This document shows positions 1-7,096 of a stretch of 10,648 nt of DNA, piece by piece. A program made the position numbers and the translations under genes. Position 1 is the stretch's first letter; every line of letters begins with the position of its first letter. Location of the stretch: positions 591,792 through 602,439 of the forward strand of contig MU657172.1 in NCBI GenBank assembly GCA_026770575.1, read 5' to 3'. The notes beneath the pieces are model-generated. The model saw only the letters and a list, made by a program, of their open reading frames with translations. It was not told where the DNA came from and searched no databases. The DNA comes from Pelagophyceae sp. CCMP2097. Lineage: Eukaryota > Sar > Pelagophyceae.

Positions 1-109
1 CCGATCCCGGCCAGCCAGGCGGGTTTGGGCTTGTGGGGGTCGTCTTGGGGGTCGCCCTGAGTGTCACGTGAGCTGCTCAGGTCATACGGGTCCTCCTGGA
101 AGGCAGAGC
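1..109 (-). CDS. Partial exon of an unrecognised acidic, Pro/Lys-rich protein (runs off the left edge)
   Basis: Read on the minus strand, the frame starting at 95 is open to base 1. It gives a hydrophilic stretch beginning EDPYDLSSSRDTQGD and ending KPAWLAGI. Two splice acceptors are possible: CTGCCTTCCAG just before base 95 (phase 0), or TCGTTTAG just before base 109 (phase 1), which adds residues reading SAFQ in the same frame. Codons are GC-rich in the third position, like the other exons here, and the flanking upstream DNA (110 onward) is not coding-like. No domain is recognisable. The fragment is too short to name and the remainder lies outside the window. It could be a chance open frame, but the acceptor plus codon bias favour a real exon. 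Confidence 0.45.
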
Positions 110-235
110 CTAAACGAGGATCCGACCCGGCAAGGTTAAATCTAATCTTTTATCCTTTCATTTTGGAGCATTCACGATCAGTACGAGCGTTCCCAACGCG
201 CGATGCGAACACCAGCTCGGTGGTAGGGTCCCACG

Positions 236-236
<1 letters not shown>

Positions 237-298
<62 letters not shown>
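237..298. repeat. 62-nt uninterrupted poly-C tract
   Basis: Sixty-two consecutive C residues on the plus strand (poly-G on minus). A homopolymer this long is rare. It can form G-quadruplex or i-motif structures and is error-prone in sequencing, so its exact length is unreliable. If the minus-strand exon at 1-109 is real, the tract may lie in that gene's upstream intron. The long Pro and Gly runs it encodes in two frames are artefacts. The rest of 110-709 holds nothing I can support as a gene. Confidence 0.95.
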
Positions 299-299
<1 letters not shown>

Positions 300-709
300 C
301 GCACTTAACTCACGACTTGGCTCGGGAAATGACACCCTGGGGATTTTTTTAGCGACAGCAGGGCCTGCAAGGAAGTGCGAGCGCCGGAACCCGCGACGGA
401 CGCGGCTGGCGCGCCGGAGGGAAGTATATATTCACATGTACGACGCGTGTACTGGACGAGCAGCCAAATTCGCATGCCAAGCGGAGTAGAAACGTGAACG
501 AGCAGGCTCAAACCCGCGACCTCATGCAAGACATTTGAACTGGAGGGCCCATCGGACGGGCGGCCTGGAGCCGCCCACTGAAGATGGGCCCGATCTTGGA
601 TTGACACATGTGGCGTTTGTTTACAATCCTCAACGCCGACGTTAATCCTGGCAAAAGGGATTCCGGTCCCAGTGCCAGGAGCCAGATCAGAAGTGTATAT
701 ATTACCTTA

Positions 710-900
710 GGAAGTTCCACCCCCAATTAGAATCGGCTTTCCCGGAAATTCCCCAATTAGAATCAACCTTTTTCTGAACATATTCTGCTCTATCGGAGCA
801 ACGGGCTTCCCTTTTTCTGAACATATTATATTTCCAAGCTCCCTGATTGGTCAGAAACGATTCTAATTGGGGATTATTCTAATTGGGGGTGGTAACTTCC
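710..900. mobile_element. MITE-like element with doubled terminal inverted repeats and TA flanks
   Basis: The left end starts GGAAGTTCCACCCCCAATT and the right end is its reverse complement with one inserted base (about 24 of 25 positions match). Both ends are bordered by TA (708-709 and 901-902), as expected for a Tc1/mariner-type target duplication. The core CCCCAATTAGAATC occurs twice at each end: 721-734 and 751-764 on the left, and in reverse complement at 859-872 and (one base shorter) 876-888 on the right. An 18-bp direct repeat CCTTTTTCTGAACATATT lies inside (767-784 and 810-827). At 191 bp it has no coding capacity, so it would be non-autonomous and need a transposase supplied elsewhere. 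The interior is clearly more A/T-rich than the genes. Confidence 0.75.
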
Positions 901-904
901 TATA

Positions 905-919
905 CCGGATTCGAACCGG
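905..919 (-). other. tRNA-like T-arm / B-box sequence, no complete tRNA
   Basis: On the minus strand the bases read CCGGTTCGAATCCGG, an exact eukaryotic B-box (GGTTCGAATCC) within a T-stem/loop, preceded by GAGGTC as in a tRNA variable loop. No A-box, anticodon arm or matching acceptor stem could be found upstream, so this is not a functional tRNA gene. It abuts the MITE right end. A tRNA-derived SINE fragment is the likeliest explanation. Confidence 0.5.
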
Positions 920-930
920 CGACCTCAAGG

Positions 931-995
931 AAGGGGGGTATCGCTTTTGCAATTTCGGCGACATCGGCTCGGCGGTTGCGGTTTAAACCGTTTTT
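931..995 (-). repeat. Dispersed repeat, copy A (AAAAGCGATACCCCC family)
   Basis: On the minus strand this segment runs from AAAAACGG to AAAAGCGATACCCCCCTT. It resembles 2024-2079 on the plus strand, with near-identical ends and a gapped middle. It lies next to the B-box sequence at 905-919 and may be part of the same retroposed unit. Confidence 0.45.
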
Positions 996-2023
996 CAGTG
1001 AAATATGGGGGGGAAATGGGGGCGGGGAATCGAGTCGTCGCATTTTTTCGCGCGATTCGCGCTCCTTGGCGCCGATTCCTCGAAGAAAAAAAAACATAAT
1101 TCAGCCTTGCGGGCTTTCAGGCGGCTCTTTCGACTCCCCGGGCACGTGGCAGTCTTTACCCGGCCTATCCGGAAGACGCTCGTGCGAGGTTTTTCCTATT
1201 TTTAGGCTGCTACAATGGCCAGTTGCAGATTCGGTTGTGTCCTCAATTAGGGATTTTAAGAATTGATGAGGGCATTAAAATAATCATTGCCATTTTTTCG
1301 GTTTCGATTTCGGTGTGTGTTTATGCAAATCCGAAGTCGGGGCGGTTAAGCCGTATCACGGGTCGTATGCGCACGCTTCCACCTCGAGGTGGTTTGCAGC
1401 AGGTATATGGGCCATATAGACCGCGGCGATCCTGTTTTGGGGTCCATAGGAGCCTTCGCTCGTCGCGCGACGACCCACCCATGTTGTCGCCTAAATCCTG
1501 CATTTTCACCCTACCTCCTAGGCAAAGCTCCCCTAGCCCGCTGTTCAATCGTGTGCGGAACGACCCAACCAAGGAGATTACACAAAAAGTTTGCGAACAG
1601 GCTCATTGCTGCGCAAATGAATAGCCAAAGCCGGGGAGCCAGGTGCTCGGACGACCATAACCCACGTTTCAGCGATGGATTGAAGGCGCAGAGTCCGTCA
1701 TTGGGTCATGGCAGATGTGCCCACCGCGCATCCCCTTGGATTGGCGGGGCCTACGAGCCAAACCGCGGCGATTTCCATTTCGGTACCAGGGAGCGTGCAC
1801 AGACGCCCAAGAGCGTCCGGGCCCATATATGTTTTTGCAGGAGGGGCCTCGGAGGTGTCTGCGAGCGCCTGCCACGCTGGACGGTCGATTGCGACCGCGC
1901 GCGAGACACTATAACCCCCGAAGGCCGTTTTTGACCCGTTTTGGTATCTTTTCTCACAGGACGCAAATCACACCGGAGATTGCGCGAGCGCGTTCCTTGG
2001 GTCGATTTTAGTCGGAAACCTCC
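996..2023. other. Gene-poor stretch, no supported gene
   Basis: All six frames were read. The open frames here lack the GC3 bias and splice context of the clear exons, and none resembles a known family. Notable only are a perfect 14-bp palindrome CCACCTCGAGGTGG at 1379-1392, an imperfect palindrome around 1404-1418 and a purine tract at 1081-1094. I read it as intergenic or decayed repeat DNA. Confidence 0.5.
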
Positions 2024-2079
2024 AAAAAACGGCTTCAATGTCGACCGTCGCGCCCTTGCTGAAAAGCGATACCCCCTTT
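2024..2079 (+). repeat. Dispersed repeat, copy B (AAAAGCGATACCCCC family)
   Basis: Begins AAAAAACGGCTTCAATGTCG and ends AAAAGCGATACCCCCTTT, in opposite orientation to copy A at 931-995. The two ends are nearly identical and the middle aligns with a gap of roughly 9 nt. A short third match (14 bp) lies at 9085-9098. Confidence 0.45.
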
Positions 2080-2228
2080 GCAAGGTTTCGTTTGGTTTTC
2101 AGCGGAGATGGGGTTTTTATTTTCTCAAATTGAGAAAAAAGATCGGTGGCTTGCGAAAACAAGCTTAAAAAGGAACTAAATAAATCTTATCCTTAGAGTG
2201 ATGTTGAGTTTTTTTCCTGACGTCGGAG

Positions 2229-2295
2229 AAGGGGCAAATCGGTGGATTCGAGGCGATCAAGGCCTGATCTCCCCGACTCCGCCGATTTGCCCCTT
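2229..2295. repeat. 14-bp perfect inverted repeat (stem-loop)
   Basis: AAGGGGCAAATCGG at 2229-2242 pairs with CCGATTTGCCCCTT at 2282-2295 across a 39-nt loop that itself contains GATCAAGGCCTGATC. No target-site duplication is clear. It could be the remnant of a small foldback element or a structured non-coding segment. Confidence 0.6.
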
Positions 2296-2322
2296 TTTAG
2301 AAGAGGAAAACATAAAGCTAAA

Positions 2323-2667
2323 ATGTACGTCGTTTTCAATAATAGCACCTTTCGACGACATCGCAGGCGACGGGGAGGGGGCAACGGCTTGGGATTCTTA
2401 TACATTATCGACACAGTTTTCGACTGCGGACCCGCCTGGCTAGTCAGTTTCTTCGTGGGCGCCACTCCTGAAGATATGCCGACCTCAAAATGGCCTAGAT
2501 TCGAACTAGACTGGACACAATCCGCAATGTCCAAATTCGGCGCGCACACGCCTCTCACCTTGCGCCCGGGCGTGCAGCACGCGAAAGGCACCCATGGACC
2601 ACCCTTGATTCGCTCCTACGCCACCATCTCGTCGATGAGGGTTCCGCGGTCTGGGAACGACGAGTGA
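2323..2667 (+). CDS. Uncertain 114-codon open frame
   Basis: An ATG at 2323 opens a frame to TGA at 2665-2667. The product would start MYVVFNNSTFRRHRRRR, then a hydrophobic stretch around residues 22-47 (GLGFLYIIDTVFDCG and following), then a soluble tail. No family is recognised. Against it: codon use is mixed, it contains a B-box-like TAGATTCGAACTA (2496-2508), and its last ~50 nt overlap the better-looking minus-strand coding block at 2616-2741. It may be a chance frame. Confidence 0.2.
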   Translation: MYVVFNNSTFRRHRRRRGGGNGLGFLYIIDTVFDCGPAWLVSFFVGATPEDMPTSKWPRFELDWTQSAMSKFGAHTPLTLRPGVQHAKGTHGPPLIRSYATISSMRVPRSGNDE

Positions 2668-3250
2668 TGAGCCGTCGTGGTCAGGTCGTCGAACTCGTCG
2701 TCCAGCATCCTTCACACGCGTTGTTTCATCTTCTCTTTGATCTCGCCTACATGTAGGTAATCGTGAGCAATAGCCGGTGGCAATGTCATGCGAGGAATCG
2801 TCTCATATATAACTCACCCGTCCACTTTTTGAAGAGGTGTAAGTCGTCTCTTTCTTCAGCAGCGTCGTTTCTACCAGCTCAGCCATGATGGCAGCTGACA
2901 CTCCCGTGACGTCGGCGCCGGCGTTCCGGGGCTCCTTGTACTTGCTTTTGACGAAGTACCCTGGGATCGCACTGTCTTCCTGAATCTTCCTCGAAGTCTC
3001 GCGGTCCAGCGTGCCGAATCGCGCCGCGTTCTGGCGCGCCAGGAGTGGGGCCCAGTGCCGGCCCGACCGGTACGGTGGAATGATCCACTCGGGCGCCGGT
3101 GCGGAGATCGACTCCAGCAGGGCCCGAAAAGGGTGCGGTGCGACCCGCACCCGCGCATCACCCGGGGACGGGTGCGGGTGCGGGTCGGCCTTTTCAGCCG
3201 CGGGTGCGGGTGCGGGTGCGGCAGCCGAGGGGTCGGGTGCGGGTGCGGGT
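2616..3250 (-). CDS. Unrecognised protein, at least two exons, with an in-frame TGA
   Basis: Upstream exon, about 3250-2818: it may open after the acceptor TAATTTTCTCAG. It passes through an Ala-Pro/His-Pro low-complexity stretch encoded by GGGTGC-type repeats, then a well-biased block containing PEWIIPPYRSGRHWAPLLA, DRETSRKIQEDSAIPGYF and LVETTLLKKETTYTSSKSGR. It ends at a strong donor GTGAGT (intron begins at 2817). The next block, 2741-2616, would enter in phase 0 after TAGGCGAG and reads IKEKMKQRV, then TGA (2714-2712), then continues in the same frame as RMLDDEFDDLTTTAHHSSF to TAG at 2618-2616. No upstream ATG is present in frame, so the first exon lies further 5'. No known domain recognised. 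The 5' boundary and the TGA are unresolved: stop, readthrough, sequencing error or decay are all possible. Confidence 0.55.
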
Positions 3251-3286
3251 CTGAGAAAATTAGGGGCGGGTGTGGGTGCGGGTGCC
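3131..3286. repeat. Degenerate GGGTGC hexanucleotide repeat
   Basis: Runs of GGGTGC/GGTGCG (GCACCC on minus) in several blocks separated by short unique pieces. In the minus frame of the neighbouring gene it encodes Pro-Ala and Pro-His dipeptides. It may be a coding low-complexity linker or intron sequence. Copy number is probably variable. Confidence 0.8.
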
Positions 3287-3367
3287 AATTTCCGGACACG
3301 GGCGGAGTCGCCCGGGCCTTGAAGGGAACTTCTCTTCCTATAGGAATCCTATGTTCCTTTATTCCAG

Positions 3368-3487
3368 CTCACGGGTGTTGCAACGCGCCGTCCTGTGGAC
3401 CAGATCAAAGGCAAGATCTGGGAGCGCTACGTCTCCAAGTACCAAGACGCGGCCGGCGCCTTTGACGACAACGAAAAGTGCGACTAG
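3368..3487 (+). CDS. Terminal exon of an unrecognised plus-strand gene
   Basis: After a pyrimidine-rich acceptor (TTCCTTTATTCCAG) the frame gives 39 codons and TAG at 3485-3487. The peptide begins LTGVATRRPVDQIKGKIWER and ends AFDDNEKCD, with an amphipathic helix in the middle (IKGKIWERYVSKYQDAAGAF). Codons are GC-ending, as in other exons here. In the same frame upstream a TAG occurs at 3341-3343, so this must be joined by splicing to exons not identified. The minus-strand gene at 2616-3250 lies immediately upstream, so either this gene's intron spans it (nested genes) or the earlier exons are degraded. No family recognised. Confidence 0.45.
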   Translation, partial: LTGVATRRPVDQIKGKIWERYVSKYQDAAGAFDDNEKCD

Positions 3488-3732
3488 GAATCCCCAAGTC
3501 GCGCCATCTTCGACTAATAGCTTCCTTCTTCTTCCCCGCCGAACAAGACGCCCCGGCTGCAGTGCACAATGGCGCGTCGCCGAGACACGCTCGTGCGGTC
3601 CCGCGGCCGCGGCGCGCGGTTGACGACCGCTCCGCAGCAGGAGAAGCAACCGCCAGCCCGCGAGCCGATGCCTCGGACACGGTTGCCATCCCATGCCGCC
3701 CGGCCCGCACGCGGCGCCGCCGAGAGCAGGTC
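3488..3732. other. No supported gene
   Basis: GC-rich sequence with several overlapping arginine- and alanine-rich open frames on both strands, as expected by chance at this base composition. No splice-consistent frame or recognisable motif was found. Confidence 0.4.
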
Positions 3733-4222
3733 TCAAATGCGCCGGAGCGCGTCGCCGCCCTTGGCCGTCGCCGGCCGGCCGGGCTTGCGGTTGACGCCGA
3801 TCTTGCAGCTTGAAAGTAGCTTGAAAAAAGTGAAGCTGTCTAATAGAGAGCTTCACTTTTTCTAACCAGTTTTCTAACTCGAGTTAGAAACTGGTTAGAA
3901 AAAGTGAACCTCGGGGTTCAGGCGATAGTTAGAAAAACTTTATGGAGTTAGAGCCAAGCCGACCGGGCTGCGCGCATCTCCTTCTCCGGCCGATGCGCCC
4001 CGCGCGCTCAGATCCGTCAGACTCGACGAAGAAAAATATAACGCACTTGCATTCAACGGCGAGTCAACGGCATTTGGACACTGACCTCAGCGCGCACTCC
4101 AAGGCGACCGGGTCCTTAATGTTGAACGCCCGCGGGGCATCCTTCGCCGCCCGCGCCGGTTCGGCACCCAGGGTCGCGGCGGCCGCGACGCCCTGCACGA
4201 CGGGCGCGGCGAGAGGAGGCAT
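3733..4222 (-). CDS. Small two-exon candidate protein (70 aa), intron carrying foldback repeats
   Basis: An ATG at 4222-4220 opens a frame starting MPPLAAPVVQGVAAAATLGA and running through AFNIKDPVALECAL to a donor AG|GTCAGT (exon ends 4086, phase 2). A frame- and phase-compatible second exon starts at 3808 after TTTCAAG and reads CKIGVNRKPGRPATAKGGDA to TGA at 3735-3733. The alanine-rich N-terminus could be a targeting peptide. The 277-nt intron contains the palindromic GTTAGAAA cluster. The protein is not recognised. The acceptor (AAG) is weak and the whole product is short, so this may be a fragment of a larger gene, a captured gene piece or chance. Confidence 0.3.
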
Positions 4223-4469
4223 ATCCGTTCAGGTTTGAATCGTACGCGCGTGGATTTGAATCGTACGCGATAAGTCCGTTCAACCCTCTCTTTTCCTGTT
4301 GTGCAAGGTCAGTTCGACGCAAATACACGAGTTTCTAACTAGTTTCTAACTCGAATTTTCTAACTGCTAGTTAGAAATCTGGAGTTTCTAACCAGTTTCT
4401 AACTGGTTTGACGCAATTACACGAGTTTCTAACCAGTTTCTAACCAGTTAGAAAAAAAGTGAAGCTCTC
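3846..4469. mobile_element. Foldback element with GAGAGCTTCAC termini and GTTAGAAA arrays
   Basis: Left end GAGAGCTTCACTTTTTCTAA and right end, reading inward, GAGAGCTTCACTTTTTTTCT are inverted copies. Both are flanked by TA (3844-3845 and 4470-4471). Each side carries a cluster of TTTCTAAC/GTTAGAAA units. The left cluster forms a near-perfect palindrome at 3852-3908 centred on CTAACTCGAGTTAG. The right cluster has nine units. GACGCAAATACACGAGTTTC at 4316 recurs with one change at 4410. The interior (about 3950-4315) is GC-rich and exon-like. A further related end, GTGAAGCTGTC followed by TA, lies at 3830-3842, so more than one copy may be juxtaposed. Alternatively two separate small elements flank an exon. 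Confidence 0.55.
4234..4269. repeat. Two copies of TTTGAATCGTACGCG
   Basis: A 15-bp perfect direct repeat at 4234-4248 and 4255-4269 (21-nt period), just upstream (minus strand) of the small candidate gene's ATG at 4222. It could be a regulatory repeat. Function unknown. Confidence 0.6.
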
Positions 4470-4471
4470 TA

Positions 4472-4569
4472 ATAATTAAAATTATTTAACTTATCGCTGA
4501 ACCTTCAAATCCTCCTTGTCTTTATTTTTTATTTTTTTATTTCTTATTGAGCTTTTTTTTTTTTTTTTT
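4472..4569. repeat. A/T-rich tract ending in T17
   Basis: Abrupt A/T-rich block in an otherwise GC-rich window, ending in 17 consecutive T at 4553-4569 (poly-A on the minus strand). It directly adjoins the B-box-like sequence at 4580-4591, so on the minus strand the order is tRNA-like sequence then poly-A, as in a retroposed SINE tail. Confidence 0.7.
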
Positions 4570-4579
4570 GCGGCCGACT

Positions 4580-4591
4580 AGATTCGAACCT
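4580..4591 (-). other. B-box-like tRNA-derived sequence beside poly-A
   Basis: Minus strand reads AGGTTCGAATCT, one base off the B-box consensus, with GGTCAC before it as in a tRNA variable loop and T-stem. The T-stem is mismatched and no A-box or anticodon arm is seen, so it is not a working tRNA. CTAGATTCGAAC (plus strand) is shared with 2495-2506. Confidence 0.45.
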
Positions 4592-4750
4592 GTGACCAAA
4601 AACTTCTTCTATGATGATTCCAATGAGGCTCCTGCTCGACCTCCACTCCCAATTTTAGCAATCGCATCAACCACCAATCGCTGAATCGGCCGAGTTGCTG
4701 CCCTTTTCTTCACAAAGGTGGAACCTCACGGATTTACCCGGGGACAGAAG

Positions 4751-4781
<31 letters not shown>

Positions 4782-4782
4782 A
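4751..4782. repeat. GACA/GACG tetranucleotide microsatellite
   Basis: Eight contiguous four-base units: two GACA, three GACG, three GACA. A partial unit precedes it. Confidence 0.9.
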
Positions 4783-4817
4783 AAAAAATTGCCCCTGGTA
4801 ATCCTTCACTGAATCAA

Positions 4818-4880
4818 AGGACCCGAAGGGCCCTTGCCGTAAACTGACGTTGATTAAACGGCAAGGACCCTTCGGGTCCT
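4818..4880. repeat. 23-bp inverted repeat with a 17-nt loop
   Basis: AGGACCCGAAGGGCCCTTGC at 4818 onward pairs with 4858-4880 with a single mismatch in 23 bp. It lies about 115 nt upstream of the first ATG of the plus-strand gene. A strong hairpin could form in RNA from either strand. It could be a small foldback element or a structured leader. No TA or other target duplication is obvious. Confidence 0.8.
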
Positions 4881-4996
4881 CAAAGGTCCTCAAAATCAAA
4901 AAGAGAAGTCCAGGCGTTTTGGGGACGGCCACACCGCCGGCCGTTCCCCAGCGCACACTTCTGCGCCCGCGGCCAGAGGCACGCCTCGCCCGGACG

Positions 4997-6413
4997 ATGG
5001 CGGAGGTCGAGTCGGCGCCGTCGTTCGGCGGCGTGGACGGGCCTGGTGGGCTGGGGAACGATGTCGAGGAGAAAAAGCTTCGGAAAAAGTCGTCAAAGAC
5101 AAAGGACGGGAAGACTAAGGAAAAGCGGAGCAAAAAGCTCCCCTCAAAGTCAAAGTCTGCCGCCGGCGCAACCAGCGGCGAAGGCAGCGTCCGCGCGCAC
5201 GCGCGCGCACTGCACTCACCCGCGGCCGCGTCCCATCTTCGACTGGCGGGGGCTTTGCACCGACGAGGCGGGGCGTGCGTTTATAGAGCCCGCCCCCGCT
5301 AGGTGCCGCGTGAGTCGCTCGGGCCGCCGCGGCTCTTATGCAGCAGATGATCGGATGCAAGAAATAATTTCCTTTAGGTCACATCAGATAGTAATTACTA
5401 GGTTATGGAGCTCCGAGTCTCCATCTCGCGCTACTACCTCCAAGAGGTGCGCGGCCGAGGGGCGGGCCGCAGCAAGGGCCAGAAGCGGGCCGCGTGCGGA
5501 CGCTCTACGATTCTCGGCGGCCCGTATACAGTCGAGAGGGTCCTTTAAAGGGCATCGGCGGTCTTTCGACGGTCCTCCCGAAGTCTTCGCCGGCCTTACA
5601 ACGGCGTCCTCTCTCCACTCTTCGACTTAGGCGCAGTACATGGACCGCGTGCGATCGCGCGTGGGCCTGAGCATTGCGGCGTATCACGAAAGCGGAGAGT
5701 CCAAGTACGGCCGCAAGGTACGCAACCGGTGCATAGGGCCCTCGTAGCGGCTCCAAAGTGTCGAGAGCAAGATTCGACGCGGGGTGGTGATTGGGGGGGA
5801 CTTGTTTAGGTCCTCTCAGCTCTGGACTCGTTCGCCACGCCGCGTGCACAGCCGCGTCCGACCGTAAATGCGCCCGATTGCTAACGCGGACCGCAGTCCA
5901 AGACGGCGCCACGAGAGCAGCAGCCGAAGCGACGGGCGGCGGACGCGCCATCGTCGCCGTCCATTGCATAGTGGATGGGTATATGACACCGTAAAATACC
6001 ATACAATATCGTTAATACCGCAAATACCTCTAGGCGACAAGCCGGAAGAACTCCGCCACGACCTTGCGCTGCTGCGCGCGCTCGAGCAGCAGCTCGACGT
6101 CAAGGCGACACCGCGTGCGTTTAAGCGCAAGGAAGGGGTCGGAAACAAGCAAGGCCTTTTTCTTCGACAGTCGTTTTCCGAGGGTCCTAGATAGGAATTG
6201 ATAGGAATTACTCTAGGATCCGACATCCCCGACGGCGACGCCGCCGAGCTCGCAGTCTGCCTCGCCGACGAGGTCGACGTTCTCCACGGCGCAGTCGCTG
6301 AGGCCAAGGCGGCAATCGCTGCGCTGGAAAAGTACGTTGATCCGTTCCGAGGCGACGGCACTTGTCGCGCCGACGACGATGGTTTCCAAAAAGTGCGAGC
6401 CGCCGAGGCGTAG
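4997..6413 (+). CDS. Unrecognised multi-exon protein with basic N-terminus and helical C-terminus
   Basis: A phase-consistent model joins 5061-5309 (ends at donor GTGAGT), 5402-5446, 5631-5717, 5810-5843, 6034-6114 and 6217-6413 (TAG), 230 codons. Introns run 92-190 nt with acceptors ACTAG, CTTAG, TTTAG, CTCTAG and CTCTAG. Recognisable stretches are IFDWRGLCTDEAGRAFIEPA, VMELRVSISRYYLQE, YMDRVRSRVGLSIAAYHESG, EELRHDLALLRALEQQLDVK and DEVDVLHGAVAEAKAAIAAL; the last two look like coiled-coil or helical-bundle segments. The start is unsettled. ATG 5061 is in frame, but ATG 4997 in another frame gives a better-biased Lys-rich N-terminus (MAEVESAPSFGG, then KKLRKKSSKTKDGK) that needs an unseen intron or indel near 5090-5230. 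No family is recognised. The acidic-to-basic N-terminus suggests a disordered region. Confidence 0.55.
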
Positions 6414-7096
6414 GCGCAAGAAGTACGGCGGCGCCGACCTGCCGCTGCCGGCGCCATAAAGCGGCTCTCTCCGTCGCGAGCCGAGGACCGAAGGCACGCC
6501 GCTCCTTTGTCGCGGCCCTACTGCGTGACCCACTACTCGTTTATTAATCCTTGCGTCGAACGGCATCTATGGAGATCGAGGGGGCGCACAGTTGTGCGTG
6601 GAGCCGCGGGGCCGCGACAGCTTAACATCTCGGCGACGCGCACCGACCGACCGACGTGATCGTCGATTTGAACAACGCTTGGCCGCGCGTCGCCGCGAGG
6701 GCTGGAGCGACGACGGCGCTCCTCCTCGGAGGCTGTGCACACGTCTCTCCCGCGGGCGAGGCTCTGAAGAATAAGCGACAACCTGTCACAGGCAAGGGTC
6801 CCCAGGCCGCGGGGGGCTCTGACGGCGAGTGGACCCGGACCGCCGGTGGTCGAGAGATTCTTTAACGGTGGAAGAGTAGCCCCACACCAGGGTGGATTTT
6901 GAGCGAGAGGAGCGTGCGGTGCCGCCGTTGCGCCGTTGCGGCGCGGCGGCTCGGCGCCTCTGCCACGGTGGCGCGGTGCGGTGTGCCGTCTCGGCGCGCG
7001 CCGCTGGCGCGAGGGGCGGCGCCGCGTTGCCGCCGATATGATTACTTTTTGCCGGCGCCTCGGTCGGCGCCCGGCACGTTGGTGCCTCCTGGCGTC
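6414..7096. other. Convergent intergenic stretch, no firm gene
   Basis: Lies between the plus-strand gene's stop (6413) and the sterol reductase stop (7097), so it should hold both 3' ends. A plus-strand open frame at 6656-6865 (contains ALLLGGCAHVSPAGEALK) lacks an ATG and splice support. 6900-7060 is dense in CGGCG-type repeats with several short hairpins. A 7-bp perfect hairpin, GGCGTCT/AGACGCC at 7091-7108, surrounds the sterol reductase stop codon. Confidence 0.4.

Noticed and set aside
61..489. Open frame with a long polyproline run (and polyglycine on the other strand)
   Set aside because: Produced by the poly-C tract. The flanks show no codon bias or splice context.
860..960. A tRNA gene on the minus strand
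   Set aside because: The T-arm and B-box are good, but no A-box, anticodon arm or pairing acceptor stem is present.
1389..1934. 181-codon plus-strand open frame
   Set aside because: No family resemblance, no GC3 bias comparable to real exons, and Cys/Arg-rich composition typical of a chance frame.
3131..3286. CRISPR-like or telomere-like array
   Set aside because: Units are degenerate GGGTGC hexamers with no spacers and no telomeric TTAGGG-type sequence. It is a simple-sequence repeat.
5816..6457. 213-codon minus-strand open frame
   Set aside because: It is the antisense shadow of the plus-strand exons 6034-6114 and 6217-6413, which have consistent splice phases.
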